Origin: Mycobacterium tilburgii
Lineage (GTDB): Bacteria; Actinomycetota; Actinomycetes; Mycobacteriales; Mycobacteriaceae
NCBI RefSeq assembly: GCF_902168065.1
Contig: NZ_LR655696.1
Span: forward strand, 1 to 64,000
Length of the DNA: 64,000 nt
Direction: 5' to 3'
Notes under the pieces: generated by a model
What the model saw: only the letters and a program-made list of their open reading frames with translations
What the model was told of the DNA's origin: nothing
The model's database searches: none
Translations under genes and position numbers: made by a program
In this document: positions 9,864-19,179 of the stretch, piece after piece
Numbering within the stretch: the stretch's first letter is position 1
How the letters are laid out: each line of letters opens with the position of its first letter

Positions 9864-10403
9864 TCAGTTCCCGTGCACCGGAGCGGGTCCGGGCGAAACC
9901 GGCTGCCCGGCCACCGGGCCGCCGGTCGGCGGCGGGCTCGTCGGCGCGTCCTTGGCCCCGGCCATGTCGATCAGCGGTGCGGCCGGCAAGCCGTCGGCGA
10001 CGCCACCCAGGGCCACCAGCGGGGCACCCAGCGGCAACGGCGCCGCGATCGGCACTGGCGGCGCGCCCAGGGGCACCGGCGGGATCGGCGGGATCGGCGG
10101 TCCGAGCGCAATCAGCGGTGCCCCAGCGGGAATCGGGACAACCCCGGGGCCCGGCACCACCAAGGGCACGCCGGCCATGTCGGTCAGCGGAGCAGCGCAC
10201 GGTGCCGCGGCTGCCCCGGCCCCGCCCGCGGCCGGCCCGCCGGCCGCGGGCGCACCACCGACCTCACCGGCCTGCCCGTACATGCAGGCTCCACCCCCGG
10301 TCATGTAGGGGACGGCTACCGCGTCCGGGCTCAACGCTATGGCGGCACCGCATAAACCAGCGCAGGCAACAACACCTATGTTGAATCGATCGAAGATCGG
10401 CAT
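9864..10403 (-). CDS. Proline/glycine/alanine-rich exported protein (Rv1435c-like)
   Basis: About 179 residues with an N-terminal signal sequence (NIGVVACAGLCGAAIALSPDAVAV). The mature part is low-complexity Pro/Gly/Ala/Val with repeated P-L-x-D/A-x-x-G-V-P units. Two Cys occur near the mature N-terminus (GGGACMYG, APCAAPL). The ATG at 10403 is preceded by GAAGGAGT. No catalytic motif is visible. Its convergent neighbour is an L,D-transpeptidase, so a cell-wall association is plausible, but the function is unknown. Confidence 0.75.
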   Translation of the reverse strand: MPIFDRFNIGVVACAGLCGAAIALSPDAVAVPYMTGGGACMYGQAGEVGGAPAAGGPAAGGAGAAAAPCAAPLTDMAGVPLVVPGPGVVPIPAGAPLIALGPPIPPIPPVPLGAPPVPIAAPLPLGAPLVALGGVADGLPAAPLIDMAGAKDAPTSPPPTGGPVAGQPVSPGPAPVHGN

Positions 10404-10606
10404 CAACGTCCAACTCCTTCATTCGCGCAGCAGAACCACATAGCCGTAGGCAAGTCGCTTCGGCGACCGCCCCCATTGTTGGTGGCGCGTGTAGAACACG
10501 CCGTGCGCCGCACCGCGCCGTGTCCAAATGGTGACGTCACGACGTCGTCACAAGTCAGTAGCGCGAATGCTGCGGCGCGGCAACGGAAAAGCTCTCGGTG
10601 TGACTC

Positions 10607-10990
10607 TCAGCGCGGCCAGGGCCGGTTGTACAGCAGGATCAGCGCCGTGACCCCGGTGAACACGACGGTGAACAGCGCTGCGGACGCGCACGATTCGTAC
10701 ACGTCGGCGATCGCGATGGTTTTGCCGCCGCGGACCACGACGCCATCGGCGGGATGGATCAGGCCGGTGAAGACCTGGGCGGTGGTGGACAGCCAGAACA
10801 GGCAGCAACCAGTATGTGCGGCTTGCGGTGACGGGCCTGCCCGGGAATCGCGGTTCGACGAGTGCGACGAGGGTGAAGACCACCCAGCCCGTCAAGAGCC
10901 AGCCCAGGTAGTTGGTCAGTGACACCCCCGAGCGCGCCGCTCAGGTCGTCATAGGAGTACCAGGTGTGGGCTGTCGCCTCGATCGGGTCG
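10607..10990 (-). pseudogene. Carotenoid biosynthesis-type membrane protein (DUF422-like), truncated
   Basis: Readable segments on the minus strand are DPIEATAHTWYSYDDLSGALG, SLTNYLGWLLTGWVVFTLVALVEPRFPGRPVTASRTYWLLPVL and, in other frames, FTGLIHPADGVVVRGGKTIAIADVY and ALILLYNRPWPR before a TGA at 10607. These match the C-terminal third of integral membrane carotenoid biosynthesis proteins. The N-terminal part is absent beyond about 10990 and at least two frameshifts are present. Confidence 0.6.
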
Positions 10991-11014
10991 TATGTTAAAT
11001 TATACCCGTCGAGA

Positions 11015-11375
11015 ATGAACGTGGGGATCGACGGGTGCCGAGCTGGCCGGGGTCATCGAGGTTCCCGACGGCGCGGTGCGCGGCTGGGGCGTGTTCGCAC
11101 ACGGCTTCAAGCTCGGCAGGCACGGTCCGGCCGCGTCCCGGATTTGCAAGCAGCTAGCCTCCGACGGCATCGGCATGTTGCGCTTCGACGCGCTGGGTCT
11201 CGGCGGGTCGACGGGCGACTGAGGTGACGGGTCGTTTCACCGTCAAGGTCGACGCCGTCGTCCGGGTCTGCGAGTTCATGGTTGAGCACGGAACACCGCC
11301 GGACATCCAGGTCGGGCATTCCTGGAGCGGGGCGGCGGTGATCGCCGCGGCGATGCGCACGCCGGGGGTGCGGGT
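11015..11375 (+). pseudogene. Alpha/beta hydrolase (OsmC-linked type), nonsense and deletion
   Basis: From ATG 11015 the reading AELAGVIEVPDGAVRGWGVFAHGFKLGRHGPAASRICKQLASDGIGMLRFDALGLGGSTGD is a typical alpha/beta hydrolase N-terminus. It follows a frame change in the first ten codons. A TGA at 11220-11222 replaces an expected TGG. One inserted base then moves the frame to FTVKVDAVVRVCEFMVEHGTPPDIQVGHSWSGAAVIAAA, where GHSWSG is the nucleophile elbow. The gene then breaks into unrelated sequence at about 11375, so the rest of the hydrolase is lost. Confidence 0.75.
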
Positions 11376-11655
11376 GCAACGGCTGCTCAGTCGGCAGGGC
11401 GACACCGCGTGGGGTGACACCTACATGGTCAACGTCCCGGTCGACGGCGACGCCGCCGGCCGGCTGCGTCAGATCGTCGAGTCCCGGCACACGTGGCACA
11501 CCGACCGCAGCGGCCGGGCCATGGAAAGCAACCTCGCGCTCGAGCGCGTGCTGCATCACAAGGAGCTGCATTCCCAGCAGTGGGCTGCCCGGGGCCACGC
11601 GCGCATGATTCACAGCCTATCTCTGGGAAGTGCTGCGCGACAGAGCGTTTGGTAA
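11376..11655 (+). pseudogene. Unidentified coding remnant fused behind the hydrolase
   Basis: The open frame continues with well-behaved mycobacterial codons (DTYMVNVPVDGDAAGRLRQIVESRHTWHTDRSGRAMESNLALERVLHHKELH) and ends at 11655. This is not alpha/beta hydrolase sequence, so it is probably the remains of a second gene joined by a deletion. I do not recognise the family. No start codon with a ribosome binding site belongs to it. Confidence 0.4.
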
Positions 11656-11709
11656 GACAAATCGACTCGAGGCGCAAGCCGGCCTGGCCGATAACCCACG
11701 CCACCCGGC

Positions 11710-12365
11710 TCAGAGCACACGAATTCCGTTGTGCAACACCATCAAACCGATCAACACCAGGATCACCGCGAGCATCGCGGCGTTGTTCTTCTCCGTCCAG
11801 TTCTTGACGCGTTCCAAATCGTCCAGGCGATGGCCCGCGGCCACATAGGCCAGGATCGAGACGGCGACCGTTGACGCGGACACCGCGACAAACACCACGC
11901 CCGCCGATAACTTGTCGATGTTGTCGAGGTGGCTGGTACCGATGGCCAGACTGGCCGCCATACACATCAGCAGCACCTCGAGCCGGACCACGGCCAACAC
12001 CAGCCCGGTGATCGCCGCGCGCCGAGGAGGCATGGTGGAGAACGAACGCATCCAGGCCGGCGACTCGGTGTGACTACCCTGGTGACCCAGCAGACCCAGC
12101 ACCACCCGGAGCCAGGATGCCCACCTCGGCGTCGAGTTGTGCATGTCGCCGAGCGCGCCGGAACCTTCGACGAACAGCACGGTCTGCACCACCAGCCCGA
12201 ACACCCAACCGGCCAGGAACATCAGGCTGGCGGGCCGCGGTTGCGGCGCGTGCAGAACGAGGACAGCCGAGATGAGGGAGGGACAGCGGCGAGACAGCGA
12301 CAACAAGAGCCAACGGAATGAGCGTCGTCAACAGCGAGCTCCAGCGGGCAAGCCATCTCTCGTCA
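11710..12365 (-). pseudogene. GAP/Sap-family membrane protein, frameshifted
   Basis: The N-terminal hydrophobic segment (LLTTLIPLALVVAVSPLS) lies in one frame. The rest (AVLVLHAPQPRPASLMFLAGWVFGLVVQTVLFV onward, 12270-11710) is in another, with five more hydrophobic segments and the end VILVLIGLMVLHNGIRVL. The pattern is that of the GPL-addressing/Sap family of transporters for surface glycolipids. The segment between LRVVLGLL and HTESPAW is shorter than in homologues I remember, which suggests a small deletion. The start codon is not clear. Confidence 0.7.
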
Positions 12366-12574
12366 AAATCCGTGCCGTGCCACCGACCGTGCCGTGCCAC
12401 CGACCGCACCGCGCTTGCAGTCCCGGGTCGCCGAACATGCGCGGTGCGGTTGGATGTGTTTGCAGCGCAACCCCCGAAGGAAAACACTAGGGAAAATCGC
12501 GCGGCCCGGCTTCACGTTGGGCACATTTCGCCGATGCCGGCTCGCCGCCGCTGTCGCCACAATGGCGGACGGTC

Positions 12575-12879
12575 CTAGCCCTTGCGGCGCAGCGTCCACG
12601 CCGAGATCCAGTGCGTCACGCTGCACTGCTTGGACCCGTAGGTGATCGGGTAGGTCACCAGCCCCCACCAGTCGCCCTGCTCGCACAGACCCCAGCAGCT
12701 CAGTCGCCCCTCGACGACCTTGTGCAGCTGCAGGCCGTTGGGTTGATACCGACCCGACCGATGCGGCTGGCGCGGAAACAGCACCGTCAAGTCGAGAGCA
12801 CCGTGATCGCCGAGCGCACCACCCGGAACGGCCTGCAGACCGGGTATCCGTCATAGCCGATCGACGTGAGCGAACCCAT
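12575..12879 (-). pseudogene. Small hypothetical protein, one frameshift
   Basis: An ATG at 12879 opens MGSLTSIGYDGYPVCRPFRVVRSAITVLST, which stops. The neighbouring frame continues smoothly as LTVLFPRQPHRSGRYQPNGLQLHKVVEGRLSCWGLCEQGDWWGLVTYPITYG and ends TLRRKG at 12575. The two parts together give about 100 residues with several Cys and Trp. A one-base change near 12790 separates them. The family is not recognised. A sequencing error at one base would also explain it. Confidence 0.5.
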
Positions 12880-12997
12880 TGTATGATCATACGTTCGATC
12901 AGCCGGGTCCGGAACGGCTCTTGGCGAATGTCGTCCGGCGTTGCCCGCAACTCGATATAGTTCGCTGGCAACAAACCGATCGGCCGGGGAGCACCGT

Positions 12998-13225
12998 ATG
13001 AGCAGGGTTATTGCCTCAGGCTTACTGGCACTGGGTGGGCTGATGACCGTTGCGGTGGGCGTGGCCCACGCCGACGAGATCGAGGTCGAGGGCAACTATT
13101 CCAGCGAACGTCACTGTCTGGCGGACGCCCCGCACGTCGAGCTCACCCACAACGACAACCTGTACACCCAGTACTCCTGCCGCTTCGGCCCCGACGGTTT
13201 CTGGCACGTGTGGCTGAATAACTAG
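12998..13225 (+). CDS. Small secreted protein, 75 residues
   Basis: The ATG at 12998 follows a CCGGGGAG ribosome-binding-like stretch. The N-terminus is a signal peptide (SRVIASGLLALGGLMTVAVGVAHA-DE). The mature 50 residues are acidic, with two Cys (RHCLADAP and QYSCRFG) that could form a disulfide, and end GFWHVWLNN. Such small exported two-Cys proteins are common and uncharacterised in mycobacteria. The gene is intact. Confidence 0.75.
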   Translation: MSRVIASGLLALGGLMTVAVGVAHADEIEVEGNYSSERHCLADAPHVELTHNDNLYTQYSCRFGPDGFWHVWLNN

Positions 13226-13286
13226 CGCTCTTCACCCGGCCGCGGCCGCCGACCGGGTCCGGGGCCGGTTCTGGCAACATAGCGGC

Positions 13287-14798
13287 GTGTTCAGTGAGTC
13301 GCGGCGTCGCATCCTGGACCCGCTGATCATCGCCGCGCTGGGCACCGCGATCAGCCTCATCGGCGCCGGGCGCCCTTCGTTCTGGTACGATGAGGCGGCC
13401 ACCATTTCGGCCGCCTATAGCCGGTCCCTGGCTCAGCTGTGGCAGATGCTGGGCAACGTCGACGCCGTCCACGGGCTGTATTACCTGCTGATGCACGGCT
13501 GGTTCTGGATCGCCCCGCCCACCGAGTTCTGGTCCCGCTTACCGAGTGGTCTGGCAGTCGGCCTCGCGGCGGCCGGAGTGGTGGTGCTGTCCAACCAATT
13601 CTCTTCTCGCACTGTGGCAATGCCCTCCGGGTTCATCTGCGTAGTGTTGCCGCGCGCGACGTGGGCCGGCATTGAGGCACGCCCCTATGCCGTCTCGATG
13701 GCTGCCGCGGTGTGGCTGACCGTGCTGTTCGGCTATACCGTCCAGCGCAGCAGTATCGCGAGTTGGCTGTTTTACGGTGTCGCCCATGCGGTTTCGATTG
13801 TGCTGGATGTATATCTCGCGCTGCTGCCACCGGTGTATCTGGTGTTCGTCTGCCTATTCCTGCGCCGCCGAACGATCGTGGTGCCCTTTGCTCTGACCTC
13901 GGTGCTGACCAGCTGCGCGGTGACGCCGTTTCTGGTGGTGGCCGCCGGGCAAGTGCACCAAATCAGCTGGGTCGCACCGATTGGACACCGAACGATCGAG
14001 GACGTGACGGTGCAGCAGTACTTCGAACGGTGTCCGCCGTTCGCGGTCTTGTCGGCGCTGGTGATCGCGGCGGCCGTCGTGGTGTGGCGCTGGACATCGG
14101 TGAAACTAGTTGCCGCGGAACGCCAGTTGCTGACCCTGGCGGGCCTGTGGCTGCTTGTCCCGACCGCGGTGATCGTGGCGTGGTCAGCGGTGGTGCACCC
14201 GATCTACACACCGCGGTACCTGAGCTTCACCGCGCCGGCACTGGCCCTGGTGCTGGGGGTGTGCATCGGTGCGCTGGCGGCCAGACCGTGGGTGACCGCG
14301 GCGATCGTCGCGCTGTTCGCCGTCGCTGCCGCACCGAATTACCTTCGGGTACAACGTAGCCCGTATGCCAAGTACGGAATGGACTACAGCCAGGTCGCCG
14401 ACCTGATCAACGCCGAGGCGGCGCCGGGTGACTGTCTGCTGGTCAATGACACGGTCACATTCATGCCCGCACCGATGCGCCCGCTGTTGGCGGCGCGCCC
14501 TGACGCCTACCGCAAGCTGGTCGATCTCACCCTGTGGCAACAGGCCACCGACCGCAGGGATGTGTTCGACACCAACCTGATTCCCGAGGTCGTCGCCGCC
14601 CCGCTGAGCCACTGCCGTGTCGTCTGGATCATCACGCAGGCCGACGAGTCGATGCCGGCCCACGAGCAGGGCGTGGCGCTGCCGCCCGGTCCGCGTTACG
14701 GCGTGACTCCTGCCTTCGCGGTCCCGCACGATCTGGGCTTCCGCCTCGTCGAGCGCTGGCAGTTCAACCTGGTGGAGGTGTTCAAGGCCGACCGCTAG
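13287..14798 (+). CDS. GT39/ArnT-like membrane glycosyltransferase
   Basis: A 503-residue polytopic membrane protein starting at GTG 13287. The first extracytoplasmic loop carries SFWYDEAATISAA, the Asp-Glu motif typical of polyprenyl-phosphate-sugar-dependent GT-C enzymes. It is followed by VDAVHGLYYLLMHGWF and about ten hydrophobic segments. The last 130 residues form a soluble domain (DYSQVADLINAEAAPGDCLLVNDTV). Such enzymes transfer sugars to envelope glycans outside the membrane; donor and acceptor are not predictable here. It is convergent with the GH16 gene, with no gap. The frame is intact. Confidence 0.8.
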   Translation: MFSESRRRILDPLIIAALGTAISLIGAGRPSFWYDEAATISAAYSRSLAQLWQMLGNVDAVHGLYYLLMHGWFWIAPPTEFWSRLPSGLAVGLAAAGVVVLSNQFSSRTVAMPSGFICVVLPRATWAGIEARPYAVSMAAAVWLTVLFGYTVQRSSIASWLFYGVAHAVSIVLDVYLALLPPVYLVFVCLFLRRRTIVVPFALTSVLTSCAVTPFLVVAAGQVHQISWVAPIGHRTIEDVTVQQYFERCPPFAVLSALVIAAAVVVWRWTSVKLVAAERQLLTLAGLWLLVPTAVIVAWSAVVHPIYTPRYLSFTAPALALVLGVCIGALAARPWVTAAIVALFAVAAAPNYLRVQRSPYAKYGMDYSQVADLINAEAAPGDCLLVNDTVTFMPAPMRPLLAARPDAYRKLVDLTLWQQATDRRDVFDTNLIPEVVAAPLSHCRVVWIITQADESMPAHEQGVALPPGPRYGVTPAFAVPHDLGFRLVERWQFNLVEVFKADR

Positions 14799-15641
14799 TC
14801 ACCAGATGCGGATGTAGTCCACCAGCATGGCCGCCGGGAAGGTGCCCGCGGCCGGGTCGCCGGCACCGACGCCGCCGACGGCCAAGGTGAACATGGGCGT
14901 CATCCAGTAGCCGGGAGCGTTGAACGGCCACCGGAAGTCGTCGGGCGCGCCCCCGTGCACGTGAATCGGCTTGTTGGGCACCTTGAAGTATTCGGTGCCG
15001 TCTCGCGCGAACTCGAATCCCTCTTCGCCCCAATGCATTCGCCAGGTGTGCCAGTTGCCGTCCACCAGGCCGGGAATCGATTTGCCTTCCCAAGTCTTGC
15101 CGTTGGATGCGGCGTGCACCGTGGTACCGGGGGCCCAGTTGCCGTTGCCGTACCACTCGAAGATGTCGACCTCGCCGTCGGGCAACGGGTCCTCGTTGAC
15201 GCCCCAGAACGACGGCCACAGGCCGGGGAACAAGCAGTCGAGCTTGATCTTGGCTTCCCAGGTCTGGTTGATCATGCTGCGGAAGTTGCCGCGCAGCTTG
15301 CCGCTGTAATAGGTGTTGGTCAGGAAATCGTGGGTGGCGCACAGGACGAGGTTGGAATGACCGTCCTGGAACACGTTTTGGCGGTCGTCCCGATAGATAC
15401 CCTCGACTGGCGGGAAGACGTCGTCCTGCCAGGTCTGAATCGTCCACTTGGCCGGGTCGGGCGGAGAGCCGGCGGGGCCATCGAACTCGTCGGAGAAGAT
15501 GTAGGGCCCGCTCGGGCCGGCCGAGGGCGGCGCCTTCGGTGCCGACGGGCGTGCCGCGGCCTGCGGGGACGGCATCGACGCGACCGCCGCCAGCACGCCG
15601 AGTCCCGTCGTCAACATCATGCTGCGACGATCCATATCCAC
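14799..15641 (-). CDS. Secreted GH16 beta-glucanase, intact paralogue
   Basis: A 280-residue exported glycoside hydrolase of family 16, probably acting on beta-1,3-glucans. It starts MDMDRRSMMLTTGLGVLAAVASM, a signal with an N-terminal Arg pair. The catalytic block is GEVDIFEWYG (E157, D159, E162), the ExDxxE signature with nucleophile and acid/base glutamates. The end MLVDYIRIW is the usual final strand. GTG 15641 or ATG 15635 could start it. The next gene upstream is a dead copy of the same family that is closer to remembered Rv0315, so this one is the surviving paralogue. Confidence 0.85.
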   Translation of the reverse strand: MDMDRRSMMLTTGLGVLAAVASMPSPQAAARPSAPKAPPSAGPSGPYIFSDEFDGPAGSPPDPAKWTIQTWQDDVFPPVEGIYRDDRQNVFQDGHSNLVLCATHDFLTNTYYSGKLRGNFRSMINQTWEAKIKLDCLFPGLWPSFWGVNEDPLPDGEVDIFEWYGNGNWAPGTTVHAASNGKTWEGKSIPGLVDGNWHTWRMHWGEEGFEFARDGTEYFKVPNKPIHVHGGAPDDFRWPFNAPGYWMTPMFTLAVGGVGAGDPAAGTFPAAMLVDYIRIW

Positions 15642-15744
15642 CTACCACCAATCGCTAAAGCCGGGGTTTCCGGCTCGGCACGGTTCCCCCGCGGCCTTAT
15701 CTCGCAAACGGTGTTATAAAATCATGCGCCGCGGACCGGCGCAC

Positions 15745-16592
15745 GCTCCACCCAAGCCATCCGAACACCCGCACCCAGTCGACCAGCATTTCCGCCGGGT
15801 AGGACTCCGGTCGTCGGATCGCGCCCGCCCGAGCCGCCGACCGCGAAGTTCAGCATCAGGAACATCGTGTAGCCGACGTCGTTGAACGGCCACATGCGGA
15901 TCGGGTCGTGCAGATCTTCGTCGTGCAGATCTTCGATGCCTGCCGCCGGCACACTGATGTGACGGTTCGGCGCCGTCGGCATAGTCCTTCCAGAAGTACA
16001 TGCCGCCGGGGTTCCACGTCACCCGCCGGTGTGCCATTCGCCGTCGACCCTAATCGGGTGGGTCTCGAAGACCGTGCCGTCGGGATTGACGTGCACGGTG
16101 GTGCCCGAGGGTCACTCGCCGTTGCCGTACCATTCCAGCAGGTCGACTTCCCCGCTGCGGCCGGGGTCGTCGTTGGACAGCCACCAGGCCGGCCAGCAAC
16201 CGCCGGTGAGGCAGTTGAGTTTGATGCGGGCTTCCCAAGTAGTGCCGATCGCCCCGCGCCAGATTCCGCTCACCAGACCGCCGAAATAGCTGCCGCCGTC
16301 CCGGGTCGCCCGCAGCACCAGATTCGAGTGACCGTCCACGAACACGTTTTGCCGACTGTCGCGGTACTGCCCGAAGAATTCGGGAAAACCCGGCCGGGTT
16401 CTTGATCGGCGTACGCTGCTTGGTCACAACCCATTTCGATGGATCCGGAGCCGAACCGGCCGGGCCGTCGAACTCGTCGTTGAACATGTACGTCCCGAAT
16501 GACCGTCCCGGGGCGGCGCCCGCCGGCGCGGCGGGCCGTGCCGTGGTCAGGGCACCGAATCCCGCCAACAGCATCATCCGCCGGCGATCCAT
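15745..16592 (-). pseudogene. GH16 beta-1,3-glucanase (Rv0315-like), multiply broken
   Basis: The gene starts MDRRRMMLLAGFGALTTARPAAPAGAAPGRSFGTYMFNDEFDGPAGS. A frameshift occurs after KNPAGF near 16390. The active-site segment DPGRSGEVDLLEWYGNG is readable, but a TGA at 16112-16114 replaces Trp. Another frame change follows before RVTWNPGGMYFWKDYADG, and a further one before GIEDLHDEDLHDPIRMWPFND. The latter contains a perfect 15-base tandem duplication (15906-15920, 15921-15935). The normal stop after VDWVRVF also appears lost. Confidence 0.85.
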
Positions 16593-16788
16593 CTCGACCT
16601 TTCGGTTACGGGTTCCCGCAGCATAAAACAGTTGCTCGGGTTCGCTTTGCTGCTCGACAGTGAGTCGGGCAAGAATTCGCTGCTAGAGTCCGACGCGGAG
16701 CGCGGCGCGTCGATGTTTCCCACCCTGTCTCGGGTCCGCTGGCCCAGCTCAATCATCAACTTTGTTGACATTTCCGTTGTCAGTTGTA

Positions 16789-18655
16789 TCAATTAGGTTG
16801 ATTTTTTGATCGGAAAAGAACAATGTTCTGTGGTGGATTCCTAGGTAGCCCTGACGGTTTCGGGGGCACCGGCTTCGGGACCACCACCGTCTCGCCCTCC
16901 TTCGGCTTGCTGATGTCGGTCATGCCGAAGTAGGCGGTGGCACCCGTCGGGCCGTACACCGACATGATAGTCGGCTGGTCGTCCTCGCCCGAATGGGAGT
17001 GCTGCGCCCGGGTCCCAAAGCCGTGCAGGAACCGTTGATAGCCGGCCTCGTCGGCGTGGGCGCGAGCCAGCAGCGCCCGCAGCCGCAGCAGCGGGATCTG
17101 CAGCACGAAGCCGGGCTCGGTCGGCACGGCGGCGAGCCGGTCCACCGCCCGCTGAGCCGCCTCGAGGTCGCCCGGGCCGTCGCGGGCGAGCAGCGCCTCG
17201 ACCAGGTCGGGTCGTCGCGGGTGCACGGAAGATCATGGTGCCGGCGTCGAACTGCGCGTTGAAAATTCGGTCCTCGAGGTCGACGGCGCCGTCGAGATCA
17301 CCGGATCAGGCGTATTGGCAAGCGATTTCCATGTCGGTCATGTACCGGAGCGCGACGATCAGCTTCTCGTCGACGAGCATTTCCCGCGCCCTGGTCAAGA
17401 ACTCGAAACCCGCGCCGGCGCACTCGTCGGAGCAATCGATCAGCGTGGTGGCCCGTTCACCAGCGCGTAGGCCAGCGCGGCGTTGTCACCGGAACGTTGT
17501 GCGATGTCCAGCGACTCGGCCGTCTGCGCCACGTCTTCTGCGGTGGGCAGCACCGCGCCGTTCTGAACCGCCGCCGCATACTTGTAGAGCTAGGCGAACG
17601 GGTGGGTGGTCGGGTCGAAAGAGCGGACCAGCGCGATGCCGTCTTCAAGGTCCCGGCGCCAGCCCGGACATCCCAAGAACATCTCCGCCGCGCCCTTCAG
17701 CGTGTTGGCCCAGGCCAGCGGTGACCCGATGACGAAGTCTCCCATGGTCGGATCGCCGTCGGCGACGTCGATGATCCGCTGCGCCAGCTGCAGGCACTCG
17801 GTCGCTTCGCCGAACTCCCACTTGGCTTGGGAGACAACGTAGAAAAGCCCGGTGATCATCGCCGGATCGCCGATTGATTCGACAAACGTGGCGAATTCCA
17901 TTGCCATGCCCGCCGCCTCGCGGTGCTGGGAATTGAAGGTCAACGTGGTGATGTGACCGGCCATGCCGACGGCCAGGGGCCTCTTGTCGCCGGCCGCCGT
18001 GGTCAGCGCACGCAACTCGTGGAACCCGGTGTCGGCTGGTGTTCCGCCCCAGCGGACCTGAATATTCGGGTCTATAGACGACGGGCAGCGTTGCCCGCAT
18101 CGCCGGTATCGCCGCGGCGAATTCGGCCAGCAGCGATTCGCTGACGGCGTCGATCCACTGGGTGTCCTCGATGACGTAGATCGTGGGTTCGGTGCGGTCC
18201 ACCGAGATAGCCCTGATCAGGTCGACCAACCGCCGGCGCCGGGCATCCGGAGTGATGTCCGGGCAGGGCATGTCGGGGTCGCGGATGCCGAGCAGCACCC
18301 GATCCTCCGGGATCGCCGCGCGCTACCCGTGCCCCCGCCATCTCGAGCGTGAGCCCGCCGAGGCCGAAGACGGGCTGCAACAACCGGGAGATCACGTGGA
18401 AGGGGATCTCCCGGGTGTGGGATTCGCAGTAGGTGATGAACACCTCGAAACCCGCGCTGCGCGATGGCCAGCGCCTCCCGCACCAACCGGGTCTTTCCCA
18501 CGCCCGGGCGGCCCGTCACCGCAAAAAGCACGGTCACTTGCTTGTATTCGGCGGGCTCGGCGTTCGGCGCCAATGGAGAACCGCAGGCATCACAAAACCG
18601 CGCACCCGGGCGCGGTTGAGCCGCACACCTGACACACCGACGATGCTGGTGTCAC
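16789..18655 (-). pseudogene. Adenylate cyclase/AAA-ATPase-type regulator, cyclase domain deleted
   Basis: The N-terminus (GTG near 18655) shows a zinc-ribbon-like Cys region (CDACGSPLAPNAEPAEYKQVTVLFA). That is the lead-in to a class III cyclase domain, but the next codons are VTGRPGVGKTRLVREAL, the Walker A of the ATPase domain. About 170 residues of cyclase are therefore missing. ATPase and TPR-like parts follow in shifting frames: SHTREIPFHVISRLLQP, IYVIEDTQWIDAVSESLLAEF, and GHITTLTFNSQHREAAGMAMEFATFV to GIALVRSFDPTTHPFA before a stop. The end (LEAAQRAVDRLAAVPTEPGFVL) reaches 16789. At least five disruptions are present. Confidence 0.8.
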
Positions 18656-18708
18656 GCCTCGACCCTAGGCGTATTCCCTGCTAGAGGGAACGGACCCGGA
18701 TCGGCGAA

Positions 18709-19095
18709 TCACCCCGGCGCTGCCGCGTCATCGTCAAGCACGCTGACCGCGATGCCGTACGGCAGGAAACGCACCTTGCGCTTAGGATCGACGTTGTCCT
18801 TGTTGGCGCGCAACGCGTCAAGCTCGGTCGCAAAGACCTGTTCGACGCGGGCGTCACCCCCGGCGTCGACGGTGTAAATCGCCCAGACACCGTCACCGGC
18901 CTCGCCGGTCGTCTCCGGCGTCGGGCGGGCCCGCCGGGACAGGTCCTCGAAGAACGCCGCCCAACCCGTCCGGGCACCCGGGCCCGCGGCGAACCTGCCG
19001 ACCCGCTCGAACACGTCGCGCAGCCCCTCGCTGCCCTCCCTGATCATCCAATCGAATTCCTCGGGATCAATTCCGAACGCACCGTATTCGCCCAC
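18709..19095 (-). CDS. Conserved hypothetical protein (Rv0313-like)
   Basis: An intact 128-residue soluble protein. GTG 19095 is preceded four bases upstream by AAGGAGG, a near-perfect ribosome binding site. It contains IDPEEFDWMIREGSEGLRDVFERVGRF, a central WAIYTVDAGGDARVEQVF and the conserved ALRANKDNVDPKRKVRFLPYGIAVSVLDD. No signal peptide or membrane segment is visible. It lies 84 bases downstream of the Rv0312-like gene, the same order as in M. tuberculosis, so co-expression is likely. The function is unknown. Confidence 0.85.
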   Translation of the reverse strand: MGEYGAFGIDPEEFDWMIREGSEGLRDVFERVGRFAAGPGARTGWAAFFEDLSRRARPTPETTGEAGDGVWAIYTVDAGGDARVEQVFATELDALRANKDNVDPKRKVRFLPYGIAVSVLDDDAAAPG

Positions 19096-19179
19096 GCGGC
19101 CTCCTTAGCATAGCGTTATGCCCAGTGTGCGCCTGCACGAGCTATACGCCAAGGACTTTGCTATGCGCCGAAACCGCCG

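Noticed and set aside
12363..12974. A 203-codon minus-strand frame
   Set aside because: Composition is Arg/Ala-rich and it overlaps the better frame of a small protein (12575-12879) and the Sap-like pseudogene. No motif was recognised.
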